The notes: generated by a model not told the origin, from the sequence alone. Counted from the first letter of the stretch, positions 14,596 to 22,997 are shown. The stretch is 23,091 bases of DNA from B4-G1 sp964393895 (GCA_964393895.1 CAYMWP010000070.1:1-23091); one strand, 5' to 3'. A program made the numbers and translations.

Positions 14596-15717
14596 ATGTT
14601 AAACTGGCGACCTGGCACTGCTAAGAAACAACTTTTGGATAGGCCCAAAACCCGCCGGACTGTTTCTCGTGAGACGAGGAACACTGCCAGGGTTTTGGGC
14701 GCTAATCAAAGAATACTCTATCTGCTGTTAGCTGCGCTGACGATCCTCGTCGCTGCCTGTCAGAGCCATGCGGCGACCGTTACCGAACAATGGCTCCCCC
14801 CCTATTTACAACTGCAACTGCGCAGCGGAAAAGTCCAGGTGCAGAGGGTGGACGATTCTAACTGGGTGACAATGGAGAACGAAACGAGCATCGCCGTCGA
14901 GGGAACGATCCACATCATCGCAGACGAGACAGAGGGAGCTCAACTCAGCACGGGCGATGGCAGCACCCTCGAGTTGGCGCCGGGGACCAGCCTGGAAATA
15001 CAGAATCCCCGTACCTTACCTAGCTTGCGTATAACGTTGCAGGAAGGAAGCCTCCTGCTCGTGGCGCAAAAACCCTCATACGAGTTGGTCGTGCCCACCT
15101 GCTCAATGACGCTCTTGAGTCTCCCGGCGCACATCAGGGCCGAGATCCAACAAGGCACAGTCCACCTGGCGGTCGAAGAGGGCGCCGCCGTATGCGAACT
15201 GGGGACGAGGACGCTCACACTCCCCAAGTGTCAGGAGATGTATGCCGAGCCGGGTGAAGAGCCAGAGACCATCGAGTTCTGTGATGCAGACGCAACCGCT
15301 ACCGTTGCCGCGATGACGCCGACGCCAACCTTCAGCTTTCAAGAGCCGGAGACGACGGTGACGACAACTGTGACCCCATCCCCCACCCCAATACCTACCA
15401 GCGAGGCCGTTACACTCTCCCCCACCCCAATACCACCGACAGATACTCCTCAGCCTCCGCCTCCGCCAAAGGACACACCACGGCCGACTCGGAAGCCGCC
15501 CACCAACACGCCGCCTCCACCGCCTACCAACACGCCGCCTCCGCCGCCTACCAACACCCCGCCTCCGCCGCCTACCAATACACCGCGGGCCACACCGACC
15601 CAACCACGGCCAACTCAGCCACCACCGACCGATCCGCCGCCGCCGACCGATCCGCCGCCGCCGACCGATCCACCACCGCCGACCGATCCACCAACTGAAC
15701 CAACTTCTGAATCATAA
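14596..15717 (+). CDS. FecR-like lipoprotein with proline-rich tail
   Basis: The product (373 residues from the ATG at 14596) has a hydrophobic segment ILYLLLAALTILVAAC ending in a lipobox Cys, so it should be lipidated outside the membrane. A FecR-type beta-rich domain follows (LQLRSGKVQVQR, WVTMENETSIAVEGTI, STGDGSTLELAPGTSLEI, LRITLQEGSLLLVAQ, ADATATV). The last 140 residues are Thr-Pro and Pro-rich repeats (PPPPPTNT, then PPPTDP), fit for crossing a cell wall. The start is uncertain: ATG 14515 (no ribosome site), ATG 14596 (AGGG five bases upstream) or an in-frame TTG at 14695, which would give a much more ordinary short signal peptide. A large hairpin spans 14643-14700. No sigma factor is adjacent, so a classical FecI/FecR pair is unlikely. 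The giant surface-protein gene follows after 89 bases. Confidence 0.85.
   Translation: MLNWRPGTAKKQLLDRPKTRRTVSRETRNTARVLGANQRILYLLLAALTILVAACQSHAATVTEQWLPPYLQLQLRSGKVQVQRVDDSNWVTMENETSIAVEGTIHIIADETEGAQLSTGDGSTLELAPGTSLEIQNPRTLPSLRITLQEGSLLLVAQKPSYELVVPTCSMTLLSLPAHIRAEIQQGTVHLAVEEGAAVCELGTRTLTLPKCQEMYAEPGEEPETIEFCDADATATVAAMTPTPTFSFQEPETTVTTTVTPSPTPIPTSEAVTLSPTPIPPTDTPQPPPPPKDTPRPTRKPPTNTPPPPPTNTPPPPPTNTPPPPPTNTPRATPTQPRPTQPPPTDPPPPTDPPPPTDPPPPTDPPTEPTSES
14643..14700. repeat. Long imperfect palindrome at the 5' end of the FecR-like gene
   Basis: Arms of 28 and 27 bases (14643-14670 and 14674-14700) pair around a GAG loop. The outer 11 bp GCCCAAAACCC/GGGTTTTGGGC are perfect, and the inner ACTGTTTCTCGT matches ACGAGGAACACT at ten of twelve positions. 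As RNA it would be a strong hairpin covering the in-frame TTG at 14695. Confidence 0.65.
15502..15690 (+). repeat. Proline-codon tandem repeats (24-bp and 18-bp units)
   Basis: Positions 15502-15585 hold about three and a half copies of a 24-bp unit encoding PPPPPTNT-type octapeptides. Positions 15625-15690 hold nearly four copies of an 18-bp unit encoding PPPTDP-type hexapeptides. Both units keep frame. Such tracts are likely to vary in copy number between strains. Confidence 0.8.
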
Positions 15718-15806
15718 ACCACGAGGAAAGTGAACCTCACCAACAATCACTGCCGAGCACAGACGATGTGGAATGAGCGACAAGGGCGGAAAAGGGGAAA
15801 TATAAA

Positions 15807-18800
15807 GTGCACAAAGGGAAAAACCTAATTCAACTTCTGATCGCGCTTGCAATAGGGTGCGCCGGCATAATAGGCACACTGCTGCTCCTATCTCAGGGAG
15901 CCGGTGCCAGGCCGCTGCTCGATAGCGACGACCTCTCCATCTCCAAGAGCCAAAGCAGCGACCGGGTCCAGATCGGCGACCAACTCGTCTACACCCTGAC
16001 TTATCAAAACATCAGCACCGGCACGCTGATGGGGGTTAGCATCACCGACACCCTCGATTCCCACGTCGCCTACGCCGCCGCCTCGCCGCCGCCGACGGGC
16101 GGCATACCGGAGAATACTCCTTACTGGTCCATCGGCCCCCTTTCAACCTCCACGACGGGGACGATCGTGCTGACCGTCACCGTGACCGGCCCCCTCGCCA
16201 ACGGCGACATCATTACCAACATCGCTTCCGTCAATGGCAACGGGGCGGAGCCAGACACCGCCCAAATCAGCGCCACCGTTGACGCCCCTACGCTGATGCT
16301 GATCAAACGGGATCACGCCGACCCCGTTCCGGCAGGAGGGCCGCTGACCTACACGCTCTCCTACAGCAACACGGGAGACGCCAATGCGACCAACGTCGTC
16401 ATCACCGACGTCCTGGACAGCAACGTCACTTACGTCAGCGCCTCTCCCACACCCACCGACTGGATCACCCCCACCCTCTACTGGAACATTGGCACCCTGA
16501 CCCCCTCCATCCCCGGAGAGATCGTGGTCAACGTGACCGTGCAAGGCGGGCTAGACGAAGGCGACATCCTCACCAACTCGGCCACAATTGATAGCCAACA
16601 GAACACGCCCTTCTCGGTGGACGAGACCACGGTGGTCTCTCACGGCGCCCCGGTCTCTGTCTCACTGACCCCGGCCAGCGCCACAGTCACCACCGGTCTA
16701 TCCATATCCTACACCCTGACCGCGTTCGATACATACGCCAATCCCTGGGACGTCACATCCGACGCCGCCTACACCATAACTGCCGGCGCCGGCGGCGACT
16801 GGGTTTCTAACGTCTATACCGCCCAGGTCGCCGGCTCCTGGATCGTCACCGGCACCCTTGATGGCCTCGCCGACACGGCGTTGCTGGCCGTGACGAACGG
16901 AGCGCCCGCTATCGAAGACGTAACCCACAGCACACCGGCCAACGAGGGCTCGCCCATCACCGTCACCGTGACCGCCTCTGACCCCGAAAACGACACCTTG
17001 ACGTATGGCTTTGACTGGGACGGCAACGGCCTCTTTACCGACGCTGGCGACATACCCGACCAGAGCTCTAACCAGGCCAGTCACACCTGGGACGACGAGG
17101 GAGTCTACACCATCACCGTGCGAGCATCCGATAGCTACAACACTGTCACCCAAACCGCCGCCGTCACTGTAGACAACGTCCCACCCACCATCACCAAAGT
17201 CTCCAACGACGGGCCCGTGGATGAGGGATCGCCCGCCACCATCTTTATCACCGCCACCGACCCCGGCAGTGACGCCCTCTCCTACGCCTACGACTGGAAC
17301 AAGAACGGGGACTTTGGTGACGCCGGCGAGGATGCCAACTCCCACACCTGGGACGACCAGGGCGCGCACATCATCGCAGTCCAGGCGGACGATGGCGACG
17401 GCGGCAGCGTCACCGCTACCACCACCATCACCGTCATCAACGTCGCGCCCACCATCACCCACCTATCCAACAACAGCCCGGTGAACGAGAACTCGCTCGT
17501 CATCGTCACCGTCTCCGCCACCGACCCCGGCGACGACACCGTCTCCTACGCCTACGACTGGAACGAGGACGGCGATTTCGACGACGCCGGCGAGAACTAT
17601 AACTTTCACACCTGGGGCGACGACGGCATCCACGCCATCGCCGTCCGGGCCTCCGACGAGGACGGCGGCAGCGTCACCCAAACCACCGCCATCACCGTCG
17701 AGAACACCCCGCCGGTCATCACCGACATCTCCAACAACAGCCCAGTGGACGAGAACTCGCCCGCCACGATAATCGTCACCGCTTACGACGTCGGCAACGA
17801 CCCGCTCTCCTACGCCTACGACTGGAACGAGGACGGCGATTTCGACGACGCCGGCGAGAACGTCAACTCCCACACCTGGAACGACGACGGCGTCCACCCC
17901 ATCACCGTCCGGGTGGAAGACGGCGACGGCGGCAGCGTGACCGACACCACCACCATCACCGTCGTCAACGTCCCGCCCGCCATCACCCACCTATCCAACG
18001 ACGGCCCGGTAGGCGAAGGCTCGCCAGCGACCATCACCGTCTCCGCTACCGACCCCGGCGACGACACCGTCTCCTACGCCTACGACTGGAACGAGGACGG
18101 CGATTTCGACGACGCCGGCGAGAGCGCCAACTCCCACACCTGGTACGACGAAAGTACACACGCCATCACCGTCCGGGCCTCCGACGAGGACGGCGGCAGT
18201 GTCACCGCTACCACCACCATCGTCGTCGTCAACGTCGCGCCCGCCATCACCCACCTATCCAACGACGGCCCGGTAGGCGAAGGCTCGCCAGCGACCATCA
18301 CCCTCACCGCCACCGACCCCGGAACTGACACCCTCTCCTACGCCTACGACTGGAACGAGGACGGCGATTTCGACGACGCCGGCGAGATCACCCCTACCCA
18401 CACCTGGGACGACGACGGCGTCCACCCCATCACTGTCCGGGTGGACGATGGCGACGGCGGCAGCGTGACCGACACCACCACCATCGTCGTCGTCAACGTC
18501 GCGCCCACCATCACCCACCTATCCAACGACGGGCCGGTGGACGAAGGAGCGCCCGTCACCGTCGTCATCACCGCCACCGACCCCGGCGACGACACCATCT
18601 CCTACGCCTACGACTGGAACGAGGACGGCGATTTCGACGATGCTGGAGAAACGTTGAACTCGCACACCTGGTACGACAACGGCGTCCACGCCCTCGCCGT
18701 CCGGGCCTCCGACGAGGACGGTGGCAGCGTCACCCAAACCGCCGCCATCACCGTCGTCAACGTCGCGCCCACCATCACGGGCGTCTCCAACGACGGCCCG

Positions 18801-21800
18801 GTGAGCGAGGGGTCGCCCGCCACTATCACTATCACCGCCACCGACCCCGGCAGCGACACCCTCTCCTACACTTACGACTGGAACGAGGACGGCGATTTCG
18901 ACGACGCCGGAGAGACGTCGAAATCGCACACCTGGTACGATGAGGGAACCCACCCCATCACCGTCCAGGTGGAAGATGGCGACGGCGGCAGCGTCACCGA
19001 CACCACCACCATCACCGTCGTCAACGTCGCGCCCATCGTGGATGCCGGCCCTGACCAGGTGGTGAACGAAGGGGAAGAGGTTAACTTTACCGGCGTGCTC
19101 ACCGACCCCGGAGCCGACAGTCACGACATCGTGTGGGACTTGGGGGACGGCGCCTTTGCCAGCGCCACCCTCACTCCCACGCACGTCTACTCCGAACCGG
19201 CCAATCTGACCGTGACCCTGACCATCACCGACGAAGACGGTGGGGTCGGCTCGGACACGCTGATGGTGACGGTGGAAAACCTGGCGCCCAACGCCGACGC
19301 CGGCGGACCGTACACCGGAACGGCAGCCATACCGCTAACCATGACCGCGTCCTCGTCGTGGGACCCGGGCGGCGGCCCCCTGACCTACACCTGGGATCTG
19401 GACGACGACGGGGAATACGACGACGGAGACGGAGAAGTCGTGACCTACACCTGGACCGCGGCCGGTATACACACAGTGACGGTGCAGGTAGCCGACGCCC
19501 ATCAGGTCACAAATACAGACTCTGCTCAGGTTTCCATCGGCCCGGCAGAGTTGAACTATATCGTTCTCTCTCCGCCGACGGCGACCATCTTTGCCTGGGA
19601 GACCCAGACCTACACGGCGGAAGCCTTCGACGTGTACAGCAATAGTCGCGGCGACGTCACCACCCAGACTACCTTCAGCATCGTGGAGAGCGGCCACGGC
19701 GGCTACTGGACGGACAACGTCTACTTTCCTCAAAACCACGGCGATTGGACAGTGCGCGCCGTCCACACGGGGACGATCGTGACGACGGATACAGCCTCCC
19801 TTACCATCCTGGCTCCGGTCATGCACCTGGAGAAAGAAGATGATCCCGGGGTAGTAGAGGCTGGCGCGATCCTCACCTACACGCTGACCTACTCCAACAC
19901 CGGTAACCTGGTGGCCAGCGACGTCGTCATCACCGACACGCTCGACTCCAACGTCCTCTTCGCGGGGGCCAACCCCGAGCCGGACGGCGGCGCGCCGGAC
20001 GCCCCCTACTGGTACATCGGCGACGTGGATCCCAATGGGCCAAGCCAGATCATTGTCACCGCTACAGTCGCCCGGCCCTTGCCCAACGGCACACTGCTGA
20101 CCAACACCGCCTGGCTGGGAGCGGATCACGTCACGCCGCTACCCGCCACCGAGCAGACGACCGTCTCCTCCCGTCCCGTGCTGACGATCAGCAAAGAGAG
20201 CAAGCCCGATCCAGTGGTCGTCGGGCAGAACCTGGTCTATACCGTCATCATCACCAACAGCGGCAACGAGAACGCCTCCTCCGTCACCATCACCGAGGAT
20301 TACGACCCCAACACCTCGTTCGTCTATGCCAGCCTCCCCCCCGACCCCGGCAGTGATAACCGGGAGTGGACCTTTGCGACCCTGGCCGTGGACGATTCCA
20401 TAGAGATGGACATTGTCGTCCGGGTGACCGACACACTGCCGGTGGGGACAGTCCTCACCAATGAAGTGACCTTGGACAGCGACCAGACCGTCCCCATCAG
20501 CACTACCGAGACCACCCAGGTGCTATCGGAATCCGACCTGGAAGTCACTCAGATAGAAAGCCCCCCAGAGCCAGCCCCTGCCGGAGACGAGTTGGCGTAC
20601 ATCATTCATTGCGAGAACACAGGCTCTGCGCCAGCAACAGGGACCGTGATCACCATCACCTACGACAGCCGGGTCACTTATCTGGGCGCCACACCAGACC
20701 CCGACGTCGGGAACAACGTGTGGGCGCTTGGCACCCTGGCCCCCGGGGAGGGCCAGTACATCATGGTGGAGGTGGACATAGATACTCCCCTGCCAAACGG
20801 CAGTGTGCTGGCGAACCTGGTGACGATTGACAGCAACAACACCGCGCCTGTGGGGTTCATCGAGACCACGCCGATCACTTCCTCGACCGACCTGGCGTTC
20901 AGCGTCGCCCAGCAACCCACAGACAGTGTGGAGGCTGGCGCGCCTCTGACGTACACTCTGCGCTATACGAACACCGGCAACGCCAGCGCCACCCAGGTCG
21001 TCGTCACCGCCACCTTTGATAGCTTTGCCCCATTCTCCAGCGCTACGCCCAATCCGACCGGCGGCACAGGCGACGTGCGTTACTGGGAGATTGACGTCAT
21101 AACCGGCGTGAACAACTATGGGGAAGTAAACGGCGTCGGAGAGATAGTCATCCAGACCGACGTGACGTTGCCCCTAACCAACGGCACGCCGCTGAGTTTC
21201 ACGGTCCAACTGGAGGATGCGGAGGGGGATTTCCTGGAGGACGCAGCGTACGCGACCGTCTCCAGCGCCCCCATCCTATCTGTAGACAAGGACGACGGAC
21301 TCTCCACTGTCTATGCGGGCGACGTATTGACCTACACCATCACCTACACCAACAGTGGAAACGAGAACGCCTACGATGTCGTCATCACCGACGCACTGCC
21401 CGTCAGTCACACCCAATACATCACTTGCCAGATGACCGGCGGAACCTGCCAGCACGTGCCGGCCAACAACGAGGTGATCTTTTACATCCCTGCCATCATC
21501 GCCCCAACCAGCGGTCAGGCCCAAATCGTCCTCCAAGTTGACGACCCGCTCCTGTCGGGGGCCAAACTGGTGACCAACCGCATCACGATGACACACTCAT
21601 CGCTTGCAGCGCCCATTGGCGTACAGGACGTGGACCTCATCGGCACGTTGCCCGACCTCACCATCAACGCGACACACGATCCCAGCCTCTTCTCTCCCGG
21701 CGAACTGATGACCTACACTGTGACCTACGGCAACGGCGGGCGTATGCACGCCACAGGAGTGACCATCGCGACCACCCTGCCGCCTGGCACCATTTACAAA

Positions 21801-22463
21801 GGGCACGGCTGGACCTCGTCCGACGGTCAGACCTACACCTACCTGGTCGGCGAACTGCCCGCCGGCGACACGGGTAACACGATCGAGTTCGTGGTAGAGT
21901 ACCCCGGCTCGGAGCCGCAGCAGATAGACGCGACCGAATTCGACGCCAACTTTACCATCGCCGAGGGCGGTAGCGTCGGCGGAGACGCCGACCCAGGCAA
22001 CAACAGCACCAACGTCTACATCGGCGTCCCCGACCTGGTCGTGCTCGACTTTACCGTCGCGCCCTTGCCGCTGGAGCCGAATGCGCCGGTCACATTCACC
22101 ATCACGGTCGAAAACCAGGGTACCGGACAGGCGAGTAACAAAGGAGGGGGAGGCTTCTGGGTAGATGTGTTTATCGCCCCGGTCGCTTCTTACCCATACG
22201 AACGTTACGGCGAGGAATACGGGGGTATGGATCCAATTTACCCAGGTCAGCAAAAGACCCTGGTGATTAGACTAGACGATGGCTTTACCGAGCAAGAGAT
22301 CGAAGAGATCGAGGAATTCTACGTCAAGGCAGACAACGACGGGCTACACCCCTACGGATTGGTGCCAGAATCCAACGAGATGAACAATATCAAGGGGCCG
22401 GTGAACCCATCCCCCTCAAACTATGACATTTACCTGCCGTTGATTCAGAGGAACAAGCGGTAG
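15807..22463 (+). CDS. Giant secreted surface protein with DUF11, PKD-like and CARDB-like modules
   Basis: The 2218-residue product begins at a GTG (15807) preceded by AAGGGGAAA with 9 bases spacing. A signal peptide covers about residues 1-35. In order it has two DUF11 modules (about 42-158, 162-275), an Ig-like domain (280-366), eight PKD-like repeats (367-1075), two classical PKD domains (1076-1160, 1161-1246), an Ig-like domain (1247-1335), six DUF11 modules (1336-2069) and a CARDB-like domain (2074-2190). The PKD-like repeats carry DWNEDGDFDDAGE, a DxNxDGD loop expected to bind calcium and stiffen the stalk. No transmembrane anchor, LPxTG or S-layer homology domain is seen; the end is YDIYLPLIQRNKR. 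The likely role is adhesion or a sheath/S-layer-like fibre. It probably shares a transcript with the FecR-like gene. Confidence 0.92.
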   Translation: MHKGKNLIQLLIALAIGCAGIIGTLLLLSQGAGARPLLDSDDLSISKSQSSDRVQIGDQLVYTLTYQNISTGTLMGVSITDTLDSHVAYAAASPPPTGGIPENTPYWSIGPLSTSTTGTIVLTVTVTGPLANGDIITNIASVNGNGAEPDTAQISATVDAPTLMLIKRDHADPVPAGGPLTYTLSYSNTGDANATNVVITDVLDSNVTYVSASPTPTDWITPTLYWNIGTLTPSIPGEIVVNVTVQGGLDEGDILTNSATIDSQQNTPFSVDETTVVSHGAPVSVSLTPASATVTTGLSISYTLTAFDTYANPWDVTSDAAYTITAGAGGDWVSNVYTAQVAGSWIVTGTLDGLADTALLAVTNGAPAIEDVTHSTPANEGSPITVTVTASDPENDTLTYGFDWDGNGLFTDAGDIPDQSSNQASHTWDDEGVYTITVRASDSYNTVTQTAAVTVDNVPPTITKVSNDGPVDEGSPATIFITATDPGSDALSYAYDWNKNGDFGDAGEDANSHTWDDQGAHIIAVQADDGDGGSVTATTTITVINVAPTITHLSNNSPVNENSLVIVTVSATDPGDDTVSYAYDWNEDGDFDDAGENYNFHTWGDDGIHAIAVRASDEDGGSVTQTTAITVENTPPVITDISNNSPVDENSPATIIVTAYDVGNDPLSYAYDWNEDGDFDDAGENVNSHTWNDDGVHPITVRVEDGDGGSVTDTTTITVVNVPPAITHLSNDGPVGEGSPATITVSATDPGDDTVSYAYDWNEDGDFDDAGESANSHTWYDESTHAITVRASDEDGGSVTATTTIVVVNVAPAITHLSNDGPVGEGSPATITLTATDPGTDTLSYAYDWNEDGDFDDAGEITPTHTWDDDGVHPITVRVDDGDGGSVTDTTTIVVVNVAPTITHLSNDGPVDEGAPVTVVITATDPGDDTISYAYDWNEDGDFDDAGETLNSHTWYDNGVHALAVRASDEDGGSVTQTAAITVVNVAPTITGVSNDGPVSEGSPATITITATDPGSDTLSYTYDWNEDGDFDDAGETSKSHTWYDEGTHPITVQVEDGDGGSVTDTTTITVVNVAPIVDAGPDQVVNEGEEVNFTGVLTDPGADSHDIVWDLGDGAFASATLTPTHVYSEPANLTVTLTITDEDGGVGSDTLMVTVENLAPNADAGGPYTGTAAIPLTMTASSSWDPGGGPLTYTWDLDDDGEYDDGDGEVVTYTWTAAGIHTVTVQVADAHQVTNTDSAQVSIGPAELNYIVLSPPTATIFAWETQTYTAEAFDVYSNSRGDVTTQTTFSIVESGHGGYWTDNVYFPQNHGDWTVRAVHTGTIVTTDTASLTILAPVMHLEKEDDPGVVEAGAILTYTLTYSNTGNLVASDVVITDTLDSNVLFAGANPEPDGGAPDAPYWYIGDVDPNGPSQIIVTATVARPLPNGTLLTNTAWLGADHVTPLPATEQTTVSSRPVLTISKESKPDPVVVGQNLVYTVIITNSGNENASSVTITEDYDPNTSFVYASLPPDPGSDNREWTFATLAVDDSIEMDIVVRVTDTLPVGTVLTNEVTLDSDQTVPISTTETTQVLSESDLEVTQIESPPEPAPAGDELAYIIHCENTGSAPATGTVITITYDSRVTYLGATPDPDVGNNVWALGTLAPGEGQYIMVEVDIDTPLPNGSVLANLVTIDSNNTAPVGFIETTPITSSTDLAFSVAQQPTDSVEAGAPLTYTLRYTNTGNASATQVVVTATFDSFAPFSSATPNPTGGTGDVRYWEIDVITGVNNYGEVNGVGEIVIQTDVTLPLTNGTPLSFTVQLEDAEGDFLEDAAYATVSSAPILSVDKDDGLSTVYAGDVLTYTITYTNSGNENAYDVVITDALPVSHTQYITCQMTGGTCQHVPANNEVIFYIPAIIAPTSGQAQIVLQVDDPLLSGAKLVTNRITMTHSSLAAPIGVQDVDLIGTLPDLTINATHDPSLFSPGELMTYTVTYGNGGRMHATGVTIATTLPPGTIYKGHGWTSSDGQTYTYLVGELPAGDTGNTIEFVVEYPGSEPQQIDATEFDANFTIAEGGSVGGDADPGNNSTNVYIGVPDLVVLDFTVAPLPLEPNAPVTFTITVENQGTGQASNKGGGGFWVDVFIAPVASYPYERYGEEYGGMDPIYPGQQKTLVIRLDDGFTEQEIEEIEEFYVKADNDGLHPYGLVPESNEMNNIKGPVNPSPSNYDIYLPLIQRNKR
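17184..19031 (+). repeat. Seven tandem 264-bp repeats inside the surface-protein gene
   Basis: Seven units start at 17184, 17448, 17712, 17976, 18240, 18504 and 18768, each exactly 264 bp (88 codons), encoding the PKD-like module from P-x-I-T to V-N-V-A/P. An eighth, more diverged and slightly longer unit (16905-17183, 93 codons) precedes them. The stretch coding for SYAYDWNEDGDFDDAGE is almost identical in nucleotide sequence in most units, which points to recent duplication or gene conversion. Confidence 0.92.
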
Positions 22464-22558
22464 CGCGGCCAGACCGCAAGAAAAACAGCGAGTATGGAAA
22501 CGCGCCCTACAAAATGCGGGGGGCGTAGTAGCACCATCTTCTCAATAATTCGGGGAAA

Positions 22559-22639
22559 GAAACCAGGTTTTTGTCGCTTCGGGCGAAGCAGAAGCGCCTT
22601 CGCTTACGGCAACCGCAGGTTGCACAAAAACCTGGTTTC
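22559..22639. repeat. Cloverleaf-type inverted-repeat element 1
   Basis: The 16-base arms GAAACCAGGTTTTTGT (22559-22574) and ACAAAAACCTGGTTTC (22624-22639) are perfect inverted copies. Between them lie three consecutive hairpins: GCTTC/GAAGC (22576-22589), AAGCG/CGCTT (22592-22605) and GCAACC/GGTTGC (22609-22623). The 81-base unit can therefore fold as a four-way cloverleaf in DNA or RNA. It lacks tRNA features such as the T-loop and a 7-bp acceptor stem. Confidence 0.8.
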
Positions 22640-22665
22640 CCATCTACCCCACTTTCCATAACCGA

Positions 22666-22677
22666 CTGCTACAACTC
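22666..22677 (+). repeat. 12-bp direct repeat, left copy
   Basis: CTGCTACAACTC is repeated exactly at 22796-22807, directly bordering inverted-repeat element 2 on both sides. This is the layout expected of a target-site duplication. Confidence 0.6.
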
Positions 22678-22795
22678 TAGTAATTCCCGTTTTGAAGCCG
22701 CACCGCCGTAAAACAGACGGTGCTGGCTAGTTTTTTCCTAGCATCGGCTCTTTTAGGCCGATGCACCTAAGCTAGAATTGCCAAAACGGGAATTG
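22678..22795. mobile_element. MITE-like inverted-repeat element 2 with flanking direct repeats
   Basis: The terminal inverted repeats AATTCCCGTTTTG (22682-22694) and CAAAACGGGAATT (22782-22794) are perfect over 13 bp. Inside are hairpins GCACCG/CGGTGC (22700-22723), GCTAG/CTAGC (22726-22742) and GCATCGGC/GCCGATGC (22741-22764). The whole 118-base unit is bordered by identical 12-bp direct repeats. It encodes no transposase, so it would be a non-autonomous element mobilised from elsewhere. A 12-bp duplication is long for most families, so a recombination-made duplication is an alternative. Confidence 0.55.
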
Positions 22796-22807
22796 CTGCT
22801 ACAACTC
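22796..22807 (+). repeat. 12-bp direct repeat, right copy
   Basis: This is the second exact copy of CTGCTACAACTC, directly following element 2. Confidence 0.6.
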
Positions 22808-22836
22808 AAGGTCTCCTGACCGCAGCCGATTTGACT

Positions 22837-22989
22837 TGGGTGTGTTTCATTTCAGTAGAGACCCTAGACCTCGGAGGTCTCTGCCGAGCTTGTGCTCGCC
22901 CAAAACCGCCGATTTGGGCAGTTTTTGAGCCTGAAAACGCATCTCATTAGACCTCCGAGGTCTTACCCAACTCATCTGAAACACACCCA
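22837..22989. repeat. Nested cloverleaf-type inverted-repeat element 3
   Basis: Outer arms TGGGTGTGTTTCA (22837-22849) and TGAAACACACCCA (22977-22989) are perfect over 13 bp. Nested inside, AGACCTCGGAGGTCT (22866-22880) and AGACCTCCGAGGTCT (22949-22963) are perfect over 15 bp, and each is also nearly self-palindromic. Within this lie CGAGC/GCTCG (22885-22898), GCCCAAA/TTTGGGC (22898-22919) and GTTTT/AAAAC (22921-22938). The sequence is unrelated to elements 1 and 2 but the plan is the same. Confidence 0.75.
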
Positions 22990-22997
22990 TTTGACGT

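Noticed and set aside
17184..19031. CRISPR array
   Set aside because: The repeat units are 264 bp, contiguous, in frame and coding, with no spacers and no cas genes nearby.
16698..19184. Series of repeated minus-strand frames rich in Gly, Val and Asp
   Set aside because: They follow the 264-bp repeats of the giant gene exactly and are the complementary reading of its repeat units.
22559..22639. tRNA gene suggested by the cloverleaf shape
   Set aside because: The stem is 16 bp instead of 7, no T-loop GTTCRA or anticodon-loop pattern is found, and the other two elements with the same plan are of different sizes.
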